A DNA stretch of 5,962 nucleotides from Chloroflexota bacterium (GCA_003648125.1 QMOE01000169.1:1-5962); one strand, 5' to 3'. Numbered from the stretch's first letter, positions 1 to 5,810 are shown. Notes: generated by a model from the sequence alone, not told the origin. Made by a program: numbers and translations.

Positions 1-1
1 C

Positions 2-757
2 GCCGCCTGTCCCATCCACCAACTGCCGGAGGGGATAGTCTGGGAGGGCGCGGATGTTCACTTTGCCGACCTGACGCCCCTGACGCGCCGCGACGCGGTC
101 GTGGCGGCGCTGGCCCTGCCCCCCGCACTGAGCGAGGGTTGTCTGTTCCTCGCCACGCGGCAAGGCGTGGTCAAGCGGGTATTGCTGGCCGATTTGCCCG
201 GCGTGAGCGGCGAGACGTTCGCCGTCATCGGAGTGGAGCAAGGAGATGCGCTCGGCTGGGCGGCGGTGACGACGGGGCAGGATCAGGTGGTGCTGGTCAC
301 CGCCGGCGGCCGGGCTATCCGTTTCAAGGAGCAAGAGGTGCGTCCGATGGGGTTGTCGGCCGGGGGCGTGAGGGGCGTCAAGTTGAGCGGCGCAGGAGAC
401 TGCGTGGTGGCGTTTGACGTCGTCCGTCCGCGCTCCGATCTTTTCGTCATTGCCGGTGATGGCAAGGCCAAGCGCACGCCTCTGTCCGAGTATCCCACCC
501 AGGGCCGTCATGGGCAGGGAGTGCTCACCGCTCGCATCACATCTGGCACGAATCTGGCCGGGGGGTGCGTCTTGCAATCCCGCGATCCGGTGGTGCTGAT
601 CACAGAGAAGGGAGCGGCCAAGACTATCCTGGCCAAGAATGCGCCGCGTATGGGGCGGGCCACGGCTGGTCAGAGCATCATTGCCCTACGCCGGAACGAT
701 GTTGTAGCAGATGCCTTTGTGCCACTTGCTCCACTAACAGCAGAGAACGATGAATAA
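2..757 (+). CDS. gyrA: DNA gyrase (or topoisomerase IV) subunit A, C-terminal beta-pinwheel fragment; 5' end outside window
   Basis: The frame is open from the left edge, so this is the last 251 residues of a longer protein, and the GTG at 101 is internal. The family forms the DNA-cleaving A subunit of a type IIA topoisomerase; this tail wraps DNA. Four complete pinwheel blades can be read: FLATRQGVVKR, LVTAGGRAIRFKEQEVRPMG followed by GGVRGVKL, LFVIAGDGKAKRTPLSEYP, and VVLITEKGAAKTILAKNAPRMG. Part of an earlier blade precedes them (VHQLPEG-like, here IHQLPEG). The second blade matches the VRPMGRxxxGVRG signature of GyrA tails, but with Leu and Gly in place of the usual basic residues. The GyrA box (QRRGGxG), which separates gyrase from topoisomerase IV, would lie left of the window, so gyrA versus parC stays open. 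The only visible relative is a degenerate QGRHGQG in the third blade. The stop TAA overlaps the ribosome site of the next gene, which implies co-transcription. Confidence 0.85.
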   Translation, partial: AACPIHQLPEGIVWEGADVHFADLTPLTRRDAVVAALALPPALSEGCLFLATRQGVVKRVLLADLPGVSGETFAVIGVEQGDALGWAAVTTGQDQVVLVTAGGRAIRFKEQEVRPMGLSAGGVRGVKLSGAGDCVVAFDVVRPRSDLFVIAGDGKAKRTPLSEYPTQGRHGQGVLTARITSGTNLAGGCVLQSRDPVVLITEKGAAKTILAKNAPRMGRATAGQSIIALRRNDVVADAFVPLAPLTAENDE

Positions 758-761
758 GGAG
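756..761 (+). promoter_or_regulatory. Shine-Dalgarno site AAGGAG for the zinc-ribbon/cold-shock gene
   Basis: AAGGAG overlaps the TAA stop of the upstream gyrA-like gene and lies 7 bases before the ATG at 769. It fixes that ATG as the start. Ribosomes finishing gyrA would stop directly on it, so translation of the two genes is probably coupled. Confidence 0.85.
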
Positions 762-768
762 AATTTAG

Positions 769-1227
769 ATGACCTATCAAGATACATGGGCGATTTGCAC
801 CAAGTGTGGCGCGCAATTCATCTTTAGGATTGAGGATCAGCGCCGGCAAGCGGAGCGAGGAGAGGAGGTTACGCCGCCCGAGTTGTGTCCCTCATGTCGG
901 GGTTCGGTCGGCGGGGAGCGTCACCCTGATACGCAGCGTCAGGCCCGGACGAGGCCGGCGGTGGAGCGGCAACCCAAGGCCGCCGGGGTGATAGGAGCCG
1001 GACCTCACGAGGGCAGCGTCAAGTGGTACGACCCGGAGAAAGGTTATGGTTTCGTTGTTCATTCCAGTGGTGAAGAGCTTTTCTTCCACCGCACCGGCAT
1101 CGCGCCGGGGGAGGCACCTCATTTTCCCGACGGCGCACGGGTGACTTATTTGGTCGAGCAGACCGAGAAAGGCCCCCAAGCGGTAGACGTGGCTCGGATG
1201 GATGTGAATGATGATAGCGATGAGTAG
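769..1227 (+). CDS. Zinc-ribbon and cold-shock domain fusion protein
   Basis: This is a 152-residue protein in two parts. Residues 8-46 form a zinc ribbon with C10-x2-C13 and C40-x2-C43. The spacing and the FIFRIEDQ and LCPSCR motifs resemble the bacterial 'probable zinc-ribbon' family (zf-trcl type). Residues 47-79 are a polar, proline- and arginine-containing linker. Residues 80-146 form a cold-shock domain: GSVKWYDPEKGYGFV carries RNP1 (KGYGFV, 91-96) and ELFFH (103-107) is RNP2. These aromatic and basic residues bind single-stranded nucleic acid in the CspA family. The tail is acidic (DVNDDSDE). The likely role is an RNA-binding protein (chaperone or translation modulator) whose ribbon binds RNA or a protein partner; this is inferred from the domains. 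It is the second gene of the gyrA unit, starts 11 bases after gyrA, and ends before a strong terminator. Confidence 0.88.
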   Translation: MTYQDTWAICTKCGAQFIFRIEDQRRQAERGEEVTPPELCPSCRGSVGGERHPDTQRQARTRPAVERQPKAAGVIGAGPHEGSVKWYDPEKGYGFVVHSSGEELFFHRTGIAPGEAPHFPDGARVTYLVEQTEKGPQAVDVARMDVNDDSDE

Positions 1228-1234
1228 GGGAGGG

Positions 1235-1278
1235 GAAACCTGGTTTCTGGTTTGTCGCAATCGCATACTTGTTGTATA
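1235..1278 (+). repeat. Short intergenic repeat, copy 1 (promoter-bearing, palindromic head)
   Basis: These 44 bases align without gaps to 5638-5681 with 35 identities. The head is an inverted repeat GAAACC-T-GGTTTC (1235-1247). It is followed by a shared core, CGCAATCGC and ACTTGT. In copy 2 the same layout contains the promoter of the tRNA-Lys gene. Only two copies are visible here, so whether this is a genome-wide family is an inference. Confidence 0.7.
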
Positions 1279-1280
1279 GC
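1252..1280 (+). promoter_or_regulatory. Possible sigma-70-type promoter inside repeat copy 1
   Basis: TTGTCG (1252-1257) and TATAGC (1275-1280) are separated by 17 bases. Each box matches the consensus at 4 of 6 positions. They sit exactly where the better TTGCCG/TACAAT pair sits in copy 2 at 5655-5683. A start near 1287 would run straight into the terminator at 1312-1350, so the promoter may be vestigial or may make only a short RNA. Confidence 0.35.
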
Positions 1281-1286
1281 CTGCGT

Positions 1287-1350
1287 AACTGCTCGGGCAA
1301 TCCCGATTTGGAAATATGGGGGCGACTTTTGCGGTCGCCCCCATATTTTT
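1287..1350 (+). ncRNA. Speculative short RNA between promoter-like repeat and terminator
   Basis: A transcript started by the boxes at 1252-1280 would be about 64 bases long. It would hold a small hairpin, TCGGG-CAAT-CCCGA (1293-1306), followed by the terminator stem at 1312-1348. This two-hairpin layout is compatible with a small RNA. It is equally compatible with a plain 3' untranslated region of the cold-shock gene. No known RNA family is recognised. Confidence 0.18.
1312..1350 (+). terminator. Strong intrinsic terminator of the gyrA/cold-shock unit
   Basis: A perfect 15-bp stem pairs 1312-1326 with 1334-1348 around a 7-base loop (TTTTGCG). It has a GGGGGCGAC/GTCGCCCCC core and ends in a run of five T (1346-1350). 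It lies 85 bases after the cold-shock stop codon and separates that unit from the promoter of the next gene. The left arm begins with three A, so weak activity on the other strand is possible. Confidence 0.92.
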
Positions 1351-1391
1351 GTCCTTGGCGGCGAGCCCAAGGTCGTGACAACTTTTGTGAG

Positions 1392-1420
1392 TTGCATCCT
1401 TTTTCTCTCTATGGTATCAT
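1392..1420 (+). promoter_or_regulatory. Promoter of the large ATPase gene
   Basis: TTGCAT (1392-1397) and TATCAT (1415-1420) have a 17-base spacer and a T-rich stretch between them. Transcription would start near 1427 and leave a leader of roughly 74 bases before the ATG at 1501. The upstream unit is closed by the terminator at 1312-1350, so this gene is probably transcribed alone. I see no operator-like repeat or riboswitch-like fold in the leader. Confidence 0.6.
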
Positions 1421-1500
1421 AACTTGTCCACGAACGAGGGTGAAACCGGGATGTGTGGCTGCCGGGCACCTTTTGAGAATCTGGTAAGGAATACGTAACA

Positions 1501-4380
1501 ATGACCCAACTGGTCAATCCCTACGTGGCAGGGCCTCCCATACAAGACGAGAGGAAATTCTTTGGCCATCAGGACACACTGGATTGGGTGGCGCAAGGAC
1601 TGCGCAATCCGACTACCAATTCTCTGGTCTTGTTCGGCCAGCGGGGTATCGGCAAAACGACTCTCCTCCTGCAACTTGGGCGCACTCTGCCTGCTGATAC
1701 TTTCTTGCCCGTCTACTTTGACCTCTATGGTCGGGCCAGCAGCACCCTGGGCCAGGTGCTGGTTGATCTGACCAACGCCGTCACCGAGCAGGCCGGCCTG
1801 GAGCAGTACGATCCAGAGGCCTTTGATGACCGGGGATTGTTCTTTAGCCGCACCTTCCTGCCCCAGGTTTACGCTGCCCTGGGGCAGAATCGCCGCCTCG
1901 TTTTTCTCTTGGACGAGTTTGATGTGCTGGACGAAGCGACTGAAGAAGAACTGCCGGCGATGGCGGCGGCTAAATCTCTTTTCCGCTTCATGCGCCGTGT
2001 GATGACCCAAGATTCCCGTCCAGCCTTTGTTTTCGCCATCGGCCGGCGGATTGATGACTTGGCCCTGGACTTTACTGCTACTTTCAAAGCCTCGCTGGTG
2101 CGAGAAGTCTGGGTGCTGGACCGCGAGAGTGCTGAGGCTATAGTGCGCCAGGCGGAATCCCCGGGTCAGCCAGGTCGGAATGGCGCGCTCCGCTTCACCA
2201 ATCAGGCCGTGGATCGCATCTTGAGCCTCACCAGTTGCCACCCCTACTTGACCCAGCTGCTCTGTCAGCAGATCTGGGAGCGCGCCTACACGGGAACCAC
2301 CGCCGCACCACCGAGGATAGACGTGCCGCAGGTAGAGGCTGCCGTGCCCGACGCGATAGAAACGGGAGACCAGGCACTGCTCCATCTTTGGGATGGGTTG
2401 AGTCTGGCTGAGAAGATATATGCCGCCACCCTGGCCGGGGACATCGGTGAAGGGGAGATCATCGCGGAGGAGCGAGGTATGCAGCTACTGACGAGCCACG
2501 CCGCTCGGCTGCGTACACAAGAAGTGGAGCTAGTAGCTCCCCGCGACCTGGTGAGGCGGCGGATACTTGACATGACCGGGGAGCAGGAACATCGCTTCAC
2601 CGTCGAATTCTTCCGCCGCTGGGTGTCTCAGCGCAAGTCCATCCGGGATGTGAAGGGCGAGTTGGACCAGGTCGATCCGTTGGCTGTGGAACTCTTTGAC
2701 ATAGGGCAAGAGTTTCTCCGCCGAAATCGCTGGAAAATGGCTACCCGCTACTTCCGGGATGCGCTGGCGGTGAACCCTCATCACTTTTACGCCCGGCTTC
2801 GCCTGGGCGAGACGCTACTGCAACTGGCCCAACTCGACGAAGCGATAGTCGAGTTGACACTGGTCTATAAACAGGATCAAGAGGAGGCACGTTCGTCGTT
2901 GACCCGCGCATTGGTGGCTCGGGCAATAGCACGAGAGAAAGTGGGGGATGAGGACCAGGTGCTGGCGGACTGCGAGCGCGCGCTCCAGGTTTCCCCTGAC
3001 ACCTATGCGGCTCAAAAGATACAAAGTATCATCTTGATGCGCCGATTGGGAGCAAAAGCTCAAAGTTATGAGCAGGAAAAGCAATGGGCAAAGGCCATCG
3101 GAATTTATGAGCAATTGGTAAGCCAGTCCCTCGATGAGAAGAACCGGGCAGCGTGGGGTGCGGCGTTGGAACGTTGTCGAAAGGAGGATTTTCTGACTCG
3201 CTCCTTCGACGAGGGTACAAAGGCACTGAAAAAGGAAAATTGGCGGAGGGCCCAGAAAGCTTTTGCCCAAGTAGTGTATGGCCGACCGGATTATGCCATG
3301 AATAAGCAACTGGCGGCCCGGTTGTTACTGCAGGCCGTACTGCGAAAACCTGTCCGAAAGTATAGGCGAGTTTTTACAGTTATACTCGCCATCGCTGTTC
3401 TGGTGATTGTAACTAGCGTTTTTCACTTCCAACCCTGGAAAGAGACTCAAATTCTGCCGCCAGTCAAATTGCCGGAGAGTTGGGAACACGTCCGCACCTA
3501 CCGTTTCGACACCAACCGTGACGGTAACCAGGACTGGATTGTTCTGTACCGCTTTGACCTACCGGCCGAGGCCGAGCAGAGTGGCAGTCCTATCGCGGGT
3601 GTTGTCTACCAGTCGGACGACAGGGGTTTCTCCGCCTCCACCTCCTACGACTTGCGCCCCCCGGATGGCGACTATTTATGCGAGTGTGAATGTAGCGCTG
3701 CTATGGAGGACGTCCTGTCAGGGCTTCCGGGTTCTGAACTGGTCGTGCGTGATCGCTGCAATGATCAAGTAACCAGGTTGACTATTTTTTACTGGGAACC
3801 GAACGAGGGGGAATATCTGCCCAAGGGACATTTTATCGGCAGCCGCATCGAGGTTGGATTGAACAGTGTCACGGTTGACCAGCGTCGTCCACACCGTGCC
3901 CAATTGACGCTGCGATTGACTTACCACTCGGACGACAATGAGACATACTACGGGCCGTTTGATCAGGGTATTCTCGTAGCGCCTGTAAAGTACGAACAGG
4001 TCTGCTACCAGGGAGAGCTTGAGGATGTCGCGCTCTCTCCTTATCCCGAAAAGGTTGTGTTTTCATTCTACAGACACTATACCGACGATAGGTGGGCTGC
4101 GGAGCACTTTACCGAGGAAGGGTGGGAACGACTGGAGCAGTGTGCCGCTGGTAGATGTGGATGCACCTCAGCGCGCAGCGAAATCATCCACGTGCGGGTG
4201 ACCGACTTGCAGTCTGGAGAGGACATCGGCTCCGACCGGGCTACCTTTGACCTTGATGTTGTCTGTGAGCGTCAAGACGGTGCACTAGACGACGAAACTA
4301 GCATACGATGGTATCTCGTTCGACAGGATGGCCGCTGGAAGTTGGACAATGCGGAGGTGATACCTGCCGAGGAGCAATAA
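1501..4380 (+). CDS. Membrane-anchored STAND-like ATPase with winged helix, TPR-type repeats and exported domain
   Basis: A 959-residue protein; AAGGA (1486-1490) lies 10 bases before the ATG. Residues 14-280 form a P-loop ATPase. Walker A is GQRGIGKT (46-53, Lys52) and Walker B is LVFLLDEFD (133-141, Asp138-Glu139). An FAIGRR strand end at 178-183 could act as a sensor, and CHPYLTQLLC (246-255) is the hallmark of AAA/STAND-like NTPases with a 'GGHPYLLQ' helix. Residues 293-380 look like a winged helix. Residues 395-600 hold TPR-like helical pairs, for example 397-464, 518-550 and 568-600. A basic stretch (RKPVRKYRR, about 615-623) precedes one transmembrane helix (624-641), so by the positive-inside rule the ATPase is cytoplasmic and the rest is outside. 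The exported part has D670-x-N-x-D-G-x-x-D678 (calcium-type loop), CECEC at 727-731 and an NTF2-like end with WYLVRQDGRWKLD. No effector domain precedes the ATPase. The gene ends in tandem stops TAA TAG. A sensor or regulatory role is inferred; the substrate is unknown. Confidence 0.85.
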   Translation: MTQLVNPYVAGPPIQDERKFFGHQDTLDWVAQGLRNPTTNSLVLFGQRGIGKTTLLLQLGRTLPADTFLPVYFDLYGRASSTLGQVLVDLTNAVTEQAGLEQYDPEAFDDRGLFFSRTFLPQVYAALGQNRRLVFLLDEFDVLDEATEEELPAMAAAKSLFRFMRRVMTQDSRPAFVFAIGRRIDDLALDFTATFKASLVREVWVLDRESAEAIVRQAESPGQPGRNGALRFTNQAVDRILSLTSCHPYLTQLLCQQIWERAYTGTTAAPPRIDVPQVEAAVPDAIETGDQALLHLWDGLSLAEKIYAATLAGDIGEGEIIAEERGMQLLTSHAARLRTQEVELVAPRDLVRRRILDMTGEQEHRFTVEFFRRWVSQRKSIRDVKGELDQVDPLAVELFDIGQEFLRRNRWKMATRYFRDALAVNPHHFYARLRLGETLLQLAQLDEAIVELTLVYKQDQEEARSSLTRALVARAIAREKVGDEDQVLADCERALQVSPDTYAAQKIQSIILMRRLGAKAQSYEQEKQWAKAIGIYEQLVSQSLDEKNRAAWGAALERCRKEDFLTRSFDEGTKALKKENWRRAQKAFAQVVYGRPDYAMNKQLAARLLLQAVLRKPVRKYRRVFTVILAIAVLVIVTSVFHFQPWKETQILPPVKLPESWEHVRTYRFDTNRDGNQDWIVLYRFDLPAEAEQSGSPIAGVVYQSDDRGFSASTSYDLRPPDGDYLCECECSAAMEDVLSGLPGSELVVRDRCNDQVTRLTIFYWEPNEGEYLPKGHFIGSRIEVGLNSVTVDQRRPHRAQLTLRLTYHSDDNETYYGPFDQGILVAPVKYEQVCYQGELEDVALSPYPEKVVFSFYRHYTDDRWAAEHFTEEGWERLEQCAAGRCGCTSARSEIIHVRVTDLQSGEDIGSDRATFDLDVVCERQDGALDDETSIRWYLVRQDGRWKLDNAEVIPAEEQ

Positions 4381-4405
4381 TAGAGACGGTCTGTGTGGCT
4401 GGGTA

Positions 4406-4434
4406 GGCGGTCAGTAGATAGCCGAGCTGCCGCC
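4406..4434. other. Weak hairpin between convergent genes
   Basis: GGCGG-T-CAG (4406-4414) can pair with CTG-CCGCC (4427-4434) around a 12-base loop with one bulged T. It lies in the 74-base gap between the ends of the ATPase gene and minE. It has no T-run on either strand, so it is a poor intrinsic terminator. It may help 3'-end formation of both transcripts. Nothing else is visible in this gap. Confidence 0.25.
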
Positions 4435-4454
4435 AGTCACCGAGTCCCGTCATT

Positions 4455-4727
4455 CTACCTCTTGCGCCGTCGGCGTCCGGTCAATACAGGAATATCGGCA
4501 ACCAGGCGCGATTCGTGCGCGCTCTGAGAGAAGGTCACTTGAACATCCTCGACGTCAATGGCGATGTGACGCGAAATCACAGTGATGATCTCGTCTTTGA
4601 GCGTATTCAGCAGCGCAGGCGAGATACTGGTCCGGTCGTGGGCCAGCACCAGGCGCAGCCGCTCCTTAGCGACATCACCGCTCGATGGTTTGTAACGACG
4701 GACTCCCAGGCGTTCAAGGAATTTCAT
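4455..4727 (-). CDS. minE: Cell division topological specificity factor MinE
   Basis: At 90 residues this is the usual size for MinE. Residues 1-8 (MKFLERLG) are the amphipathic membrane-touching start. AKERLRLVLAHDR (20-32) is the conserved helix or strand that binds MinD and triggers its ATPase. The rest (LKDEIITVISRHIAID, then VQVTF) is the dimerising topological-specificity fold. In the family, MinE releases MinD from the membrane so that division inhibition stays away from midcell. The start ATG overlaps the minD stop as ATGA (4727-4724), and a purine-rich GGGGGGAAG lies just upstream inside minD, so translation is coupled. The protein ends in an unusually basic tail, GRRRRKR, which could help bind membrane or nucleic acid. 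Identification is firm from sequence and context. Confidence 0.95.
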   Translation of the reverse strand: MKFLERLGVRRYKPSSGDVAKERLRLVLAHDRTSISPALLNTLKDEIITVISRHIAIDVEDVQVTFSQSAHESRLVADIPVLTGRRRRKR

Positions 4728-5533
4728 AGTATACTTCCCCCCAGTCGCCAGAAACGGAAAAGCCTTTCCAACATCCCTGGTTCGCGCAGTGGCACGAATG
4801 GCACGTCTTCCCCACGCAACCGGCGAGCGATGTTGTGAAACGCCTGACCGGTCGGGGAACTATTGCTGGAGAAGGCAAGCGGGTGTCCTCGATTTGCGGT
4901 AATCAGTATCGCCTGGTCCTCCGGCACGATGCCGATGAGATCAATAGCCAGTAACTCGACGACGTCGGCGATGCTCAACATCTCTCCGCGCCGCACCATA
5001 TCTGGCTTGATCCGGTTGATGATCAGCCGTGAAGAACCTTGTTCCTCCGCTTCGATCAGGCCAATGACCCGATCCGCATCACGCACGGCGGCTACTTCCG
5101 GGTTGGTGACGATGATGACCTCGTCGGCTGGAGCGATGGCGTAGCGGAAACCCTGCTCAATGCCGGCGGGAGAATCAATCAGGACGAAATCGCACCGCTC
5201 CCGCAGGTCCTCGCAGACGCGCAACATGTCCTCGGGTTTGATCGCGCTCTTGTCACGGGTTTGCGCGGCCGGCAGCAGAAAGAGTTCCGACAGTCGCTTG
5301 TCATGTACCATCGCCTGGCGTAGCTGGCAACGCCCTTCGACCACGTCTACCAAGTCATAAACGATGCGGTTTTCGAGACCCAACATCACGTCCAAGTTGC
5401 GTAAACCGACGTCGGCGTCAATAGTCACCACGCGCTGGCCTTGCATCGCCAGCGCGACGCCCAGGTTGGCGGTGAGCGTTGTCTTACCCACCCCTCCTTT
5501 GCCCGAAGTAACCGTAATTACTCTTGCCTTCAT
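4724..5533 (-). CDS. minD: Septum site-determining ATPase MinD
   Basis: At 269 residues this is full length for MinD. The deviant Walker A GKGGVGKTT (11-19) has both the signature Lys12 and Lys17. The switch region TIDADVGLRNLD (37-48) contains Asp39 and Asp41, and Walker B is FVLIDSPAGIE with Asp120. The end MLERLFRFWRLGG (254-266) is the amphipathic membrane-targeting helix, with basic and bulky hydrophobic faces. In the family, ATP-bound MinD dimerises, binds membrane, recruits MinC and is released by MinE. The start ATG has AGGGGG five bases upstream, and a promoter candidate lies at 5590-5617. It is the first gene of a minD-minE unit. minC, normally upstream in minCDE operons, is absent here: the next gene upstream is a tRNA on the other strand. 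Partition-type ParA is unlikely because of the C-terminal helix and the minE neighbour. Confidence 0.97.
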   Translation of the reverse strand: MKARVITVTSGKGGVGKTTLTANLGVALAMQGQRVVTIDADVGLRNLDVMLGLENRIVYDLVDVVEGRCQLRQAMVHDKRLSELFLLPAAQTRDKSAIKPEDMLRVCEDLRERCDFVLIDSPAGIEQGFRYAIAPADEVIIVTNPEVAAVRDADRVIGLIEAEEQGSSRLIINRIKPDMVRRGEMLSIADVVELLAIDLIGIVPEDQAILITANRGHPLAFSSNSSPTGQAFHNIARRLRGEDVPFVPLREPGMLERLFRFWRLGGSIL

Positions 5534-5589
5534 CGTTCCCCCTATCAGTAGACACCCGCCGTTTGTTCAATTTTGGCTGAGGCGTTGCT

Positions 5590-5617
5590 AGTATACTCGG
5601 TTCTCATCTCTGTGCAA
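5590..5617 (-). promoter_or_regulatory. Likely promoter of minDE
   Basis: Read on the minus strand, TTGCAC (5617-5612) and TATACT (5595-5590) are 16 bases apart. The -10 matches the consensus at 5 of 6 positions and the -35 at only 3. Transcription would start near 5583, about 50 bases before the minD ATG. The site is back to back with the tRNA promoter, with 37 bases between their -35 boxes. Confidence 0.45.
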
Positions 5618-5636
5618 GTTGTTTTTGATGGGGGAT

Positions 5637-5651
5637 AGAAACCGGGTTTCT
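5637..5651. promoter_or_regulatory. Perfect palindrome AGAAACC-G-GGTTTCT just upstream of the tRNA promoter
   Basis: Two 7-base arms flank one central base. The palindrome ends three bases before the tRNA -35 box and lies between the two divergent promoters (minDE and tRNA-Lys). It is the head of repeat copy 2; copy 1 keeps a 6-base version at 1235-1247. It could be an operator, or the end of a repeat element with no regulatory role. Confidence 0.45.
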
Positions 5652-5681
5652 GACTTGCCGCAATCGCGCACTTGTGCTACA
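5638..5681 (+). repeat. Short intergenic repeat, copy 2
   Basis: It aligns to 1235-1278 with 35 of 44 identities and no gaps. This copy carries the full palindrome head, the CGCAATCGC core and the functional-looking tRNA promoter. Similarity stops at the -10 box, and the downstream sequences (tRNA versus terminator region) are unrelated. The repeat is therefore a promoter-length module and not a duplicated gene. Confidence 0.7.
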
Positions 5682-5683
5682 AT
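5655..5683 (+). promoter_or_regulatory. Promoter of tRNA-Lys
   Basis: TTGCCG (5655-5660) and TACAAT (5678-5683) have an ideal 17-base spacer. The -10 matches the consensus at 5 of 6 positions. Transcription would begin around 5690, only about four bases before the mature tRNA 5' end, so the precursor leader is very short. A small inverted repeat, GCAC-TT-GTGC (5668-5677), sits inside the spacer. Confidence 0.75.
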
Positions 5684-5693
5684 GTCGCTCCGT

Positions 5694-5765
5694 GGCCCGC
5701 TAGCTCAATGGCAGAGCAGGGGACTCTTAATCCCTTGGTTACAGGTTCAAGTCCTGTGCGGGTCA
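5694..5765 (+). tRNA. tRNA-Lys, anticodon CTT
   Basis: The full cloverleaf can be drawn. The acceptor GGCCCGC pairs with GCGGGTC (one G-U). The D stem is GCTC/GAGC with a 7-base loop. The anticodon stem GGGGA/TCCCT carries the loop CTCTTAA, giving anticodon CTT, which reads the lysine codon AAG. The variable loop has 5 bases, and the T arm is ACAGG-TTCAAGT-CCTGT. The discriminator is A. The bases after it are CCT, so CCA is not encoded and must be added by CCA-adding enzyme. The gene has its own promoter and terminator and is divergent from minDE. An apparent minus-strand reading frame across it is a known type of artefact. Confidence 0.97.
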
Positions 5766-5779
5766 CCTGTGTGAAAAAT

Positions 5780-5810
5780 GCCCCACCATTTTGGTGGGGT
5801 TTGTCTTTTA
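5780..5810 (+). terminator. Intrinsic terminator of tRNA-Lys
   Basis: CCCCACCA (5781-5788) pairs with TGGTGGGG (5792-5799) around a three-base loop. A T-rich tail (TTTGTCTTTT, 5800-5809) follows and an A-run (5774-5778) precedes it. It begins 15 bases after the mature tRNA end. Confidence 0.88.

Noticed and set aside
892..1517. Three overlapping minus-strand frames (892-1344, 1019-1381, 1146-1517)
   Set aside because: They are opposite the cold-shock gene and cross its terminator. Their products have no family features.
1417..2385. 322-residue minus-strand open frame
   Set aside because: It lies opposite the ATPase coding sequence, whose Walker motifs are clear on the plus strand. The minus translation shows no recognisable domain and runs through the promoter and leader of the real gene.
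1452..4401. TGTGTGGCTG at 1452-1461 and again at 4392-4401, flanking the ATPase gene like a target-site duplication
   Set aside because: The match is only 10 bases, with dissimilar surroundings, no inverted ends and no transposase or integrase. The gene's own promoter also lies outside the left copy. Chance is the simpler reading.
4515..4838. Plus-strand frame of 107 residues over minE and the minD end
   Set aside because: It is antisense to two firmly identified genes and has no coding signature of its own.
4728..5597. AGTATACT palindrome at 4728-4735 and 5590-5597, in the minE leader and the minDE promoter
   Set aside because: The first copy is the end of the minD coding sequence and the second includes the -10 box. 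An 8-base match involving a TATA-type box is too weak to call an operator.
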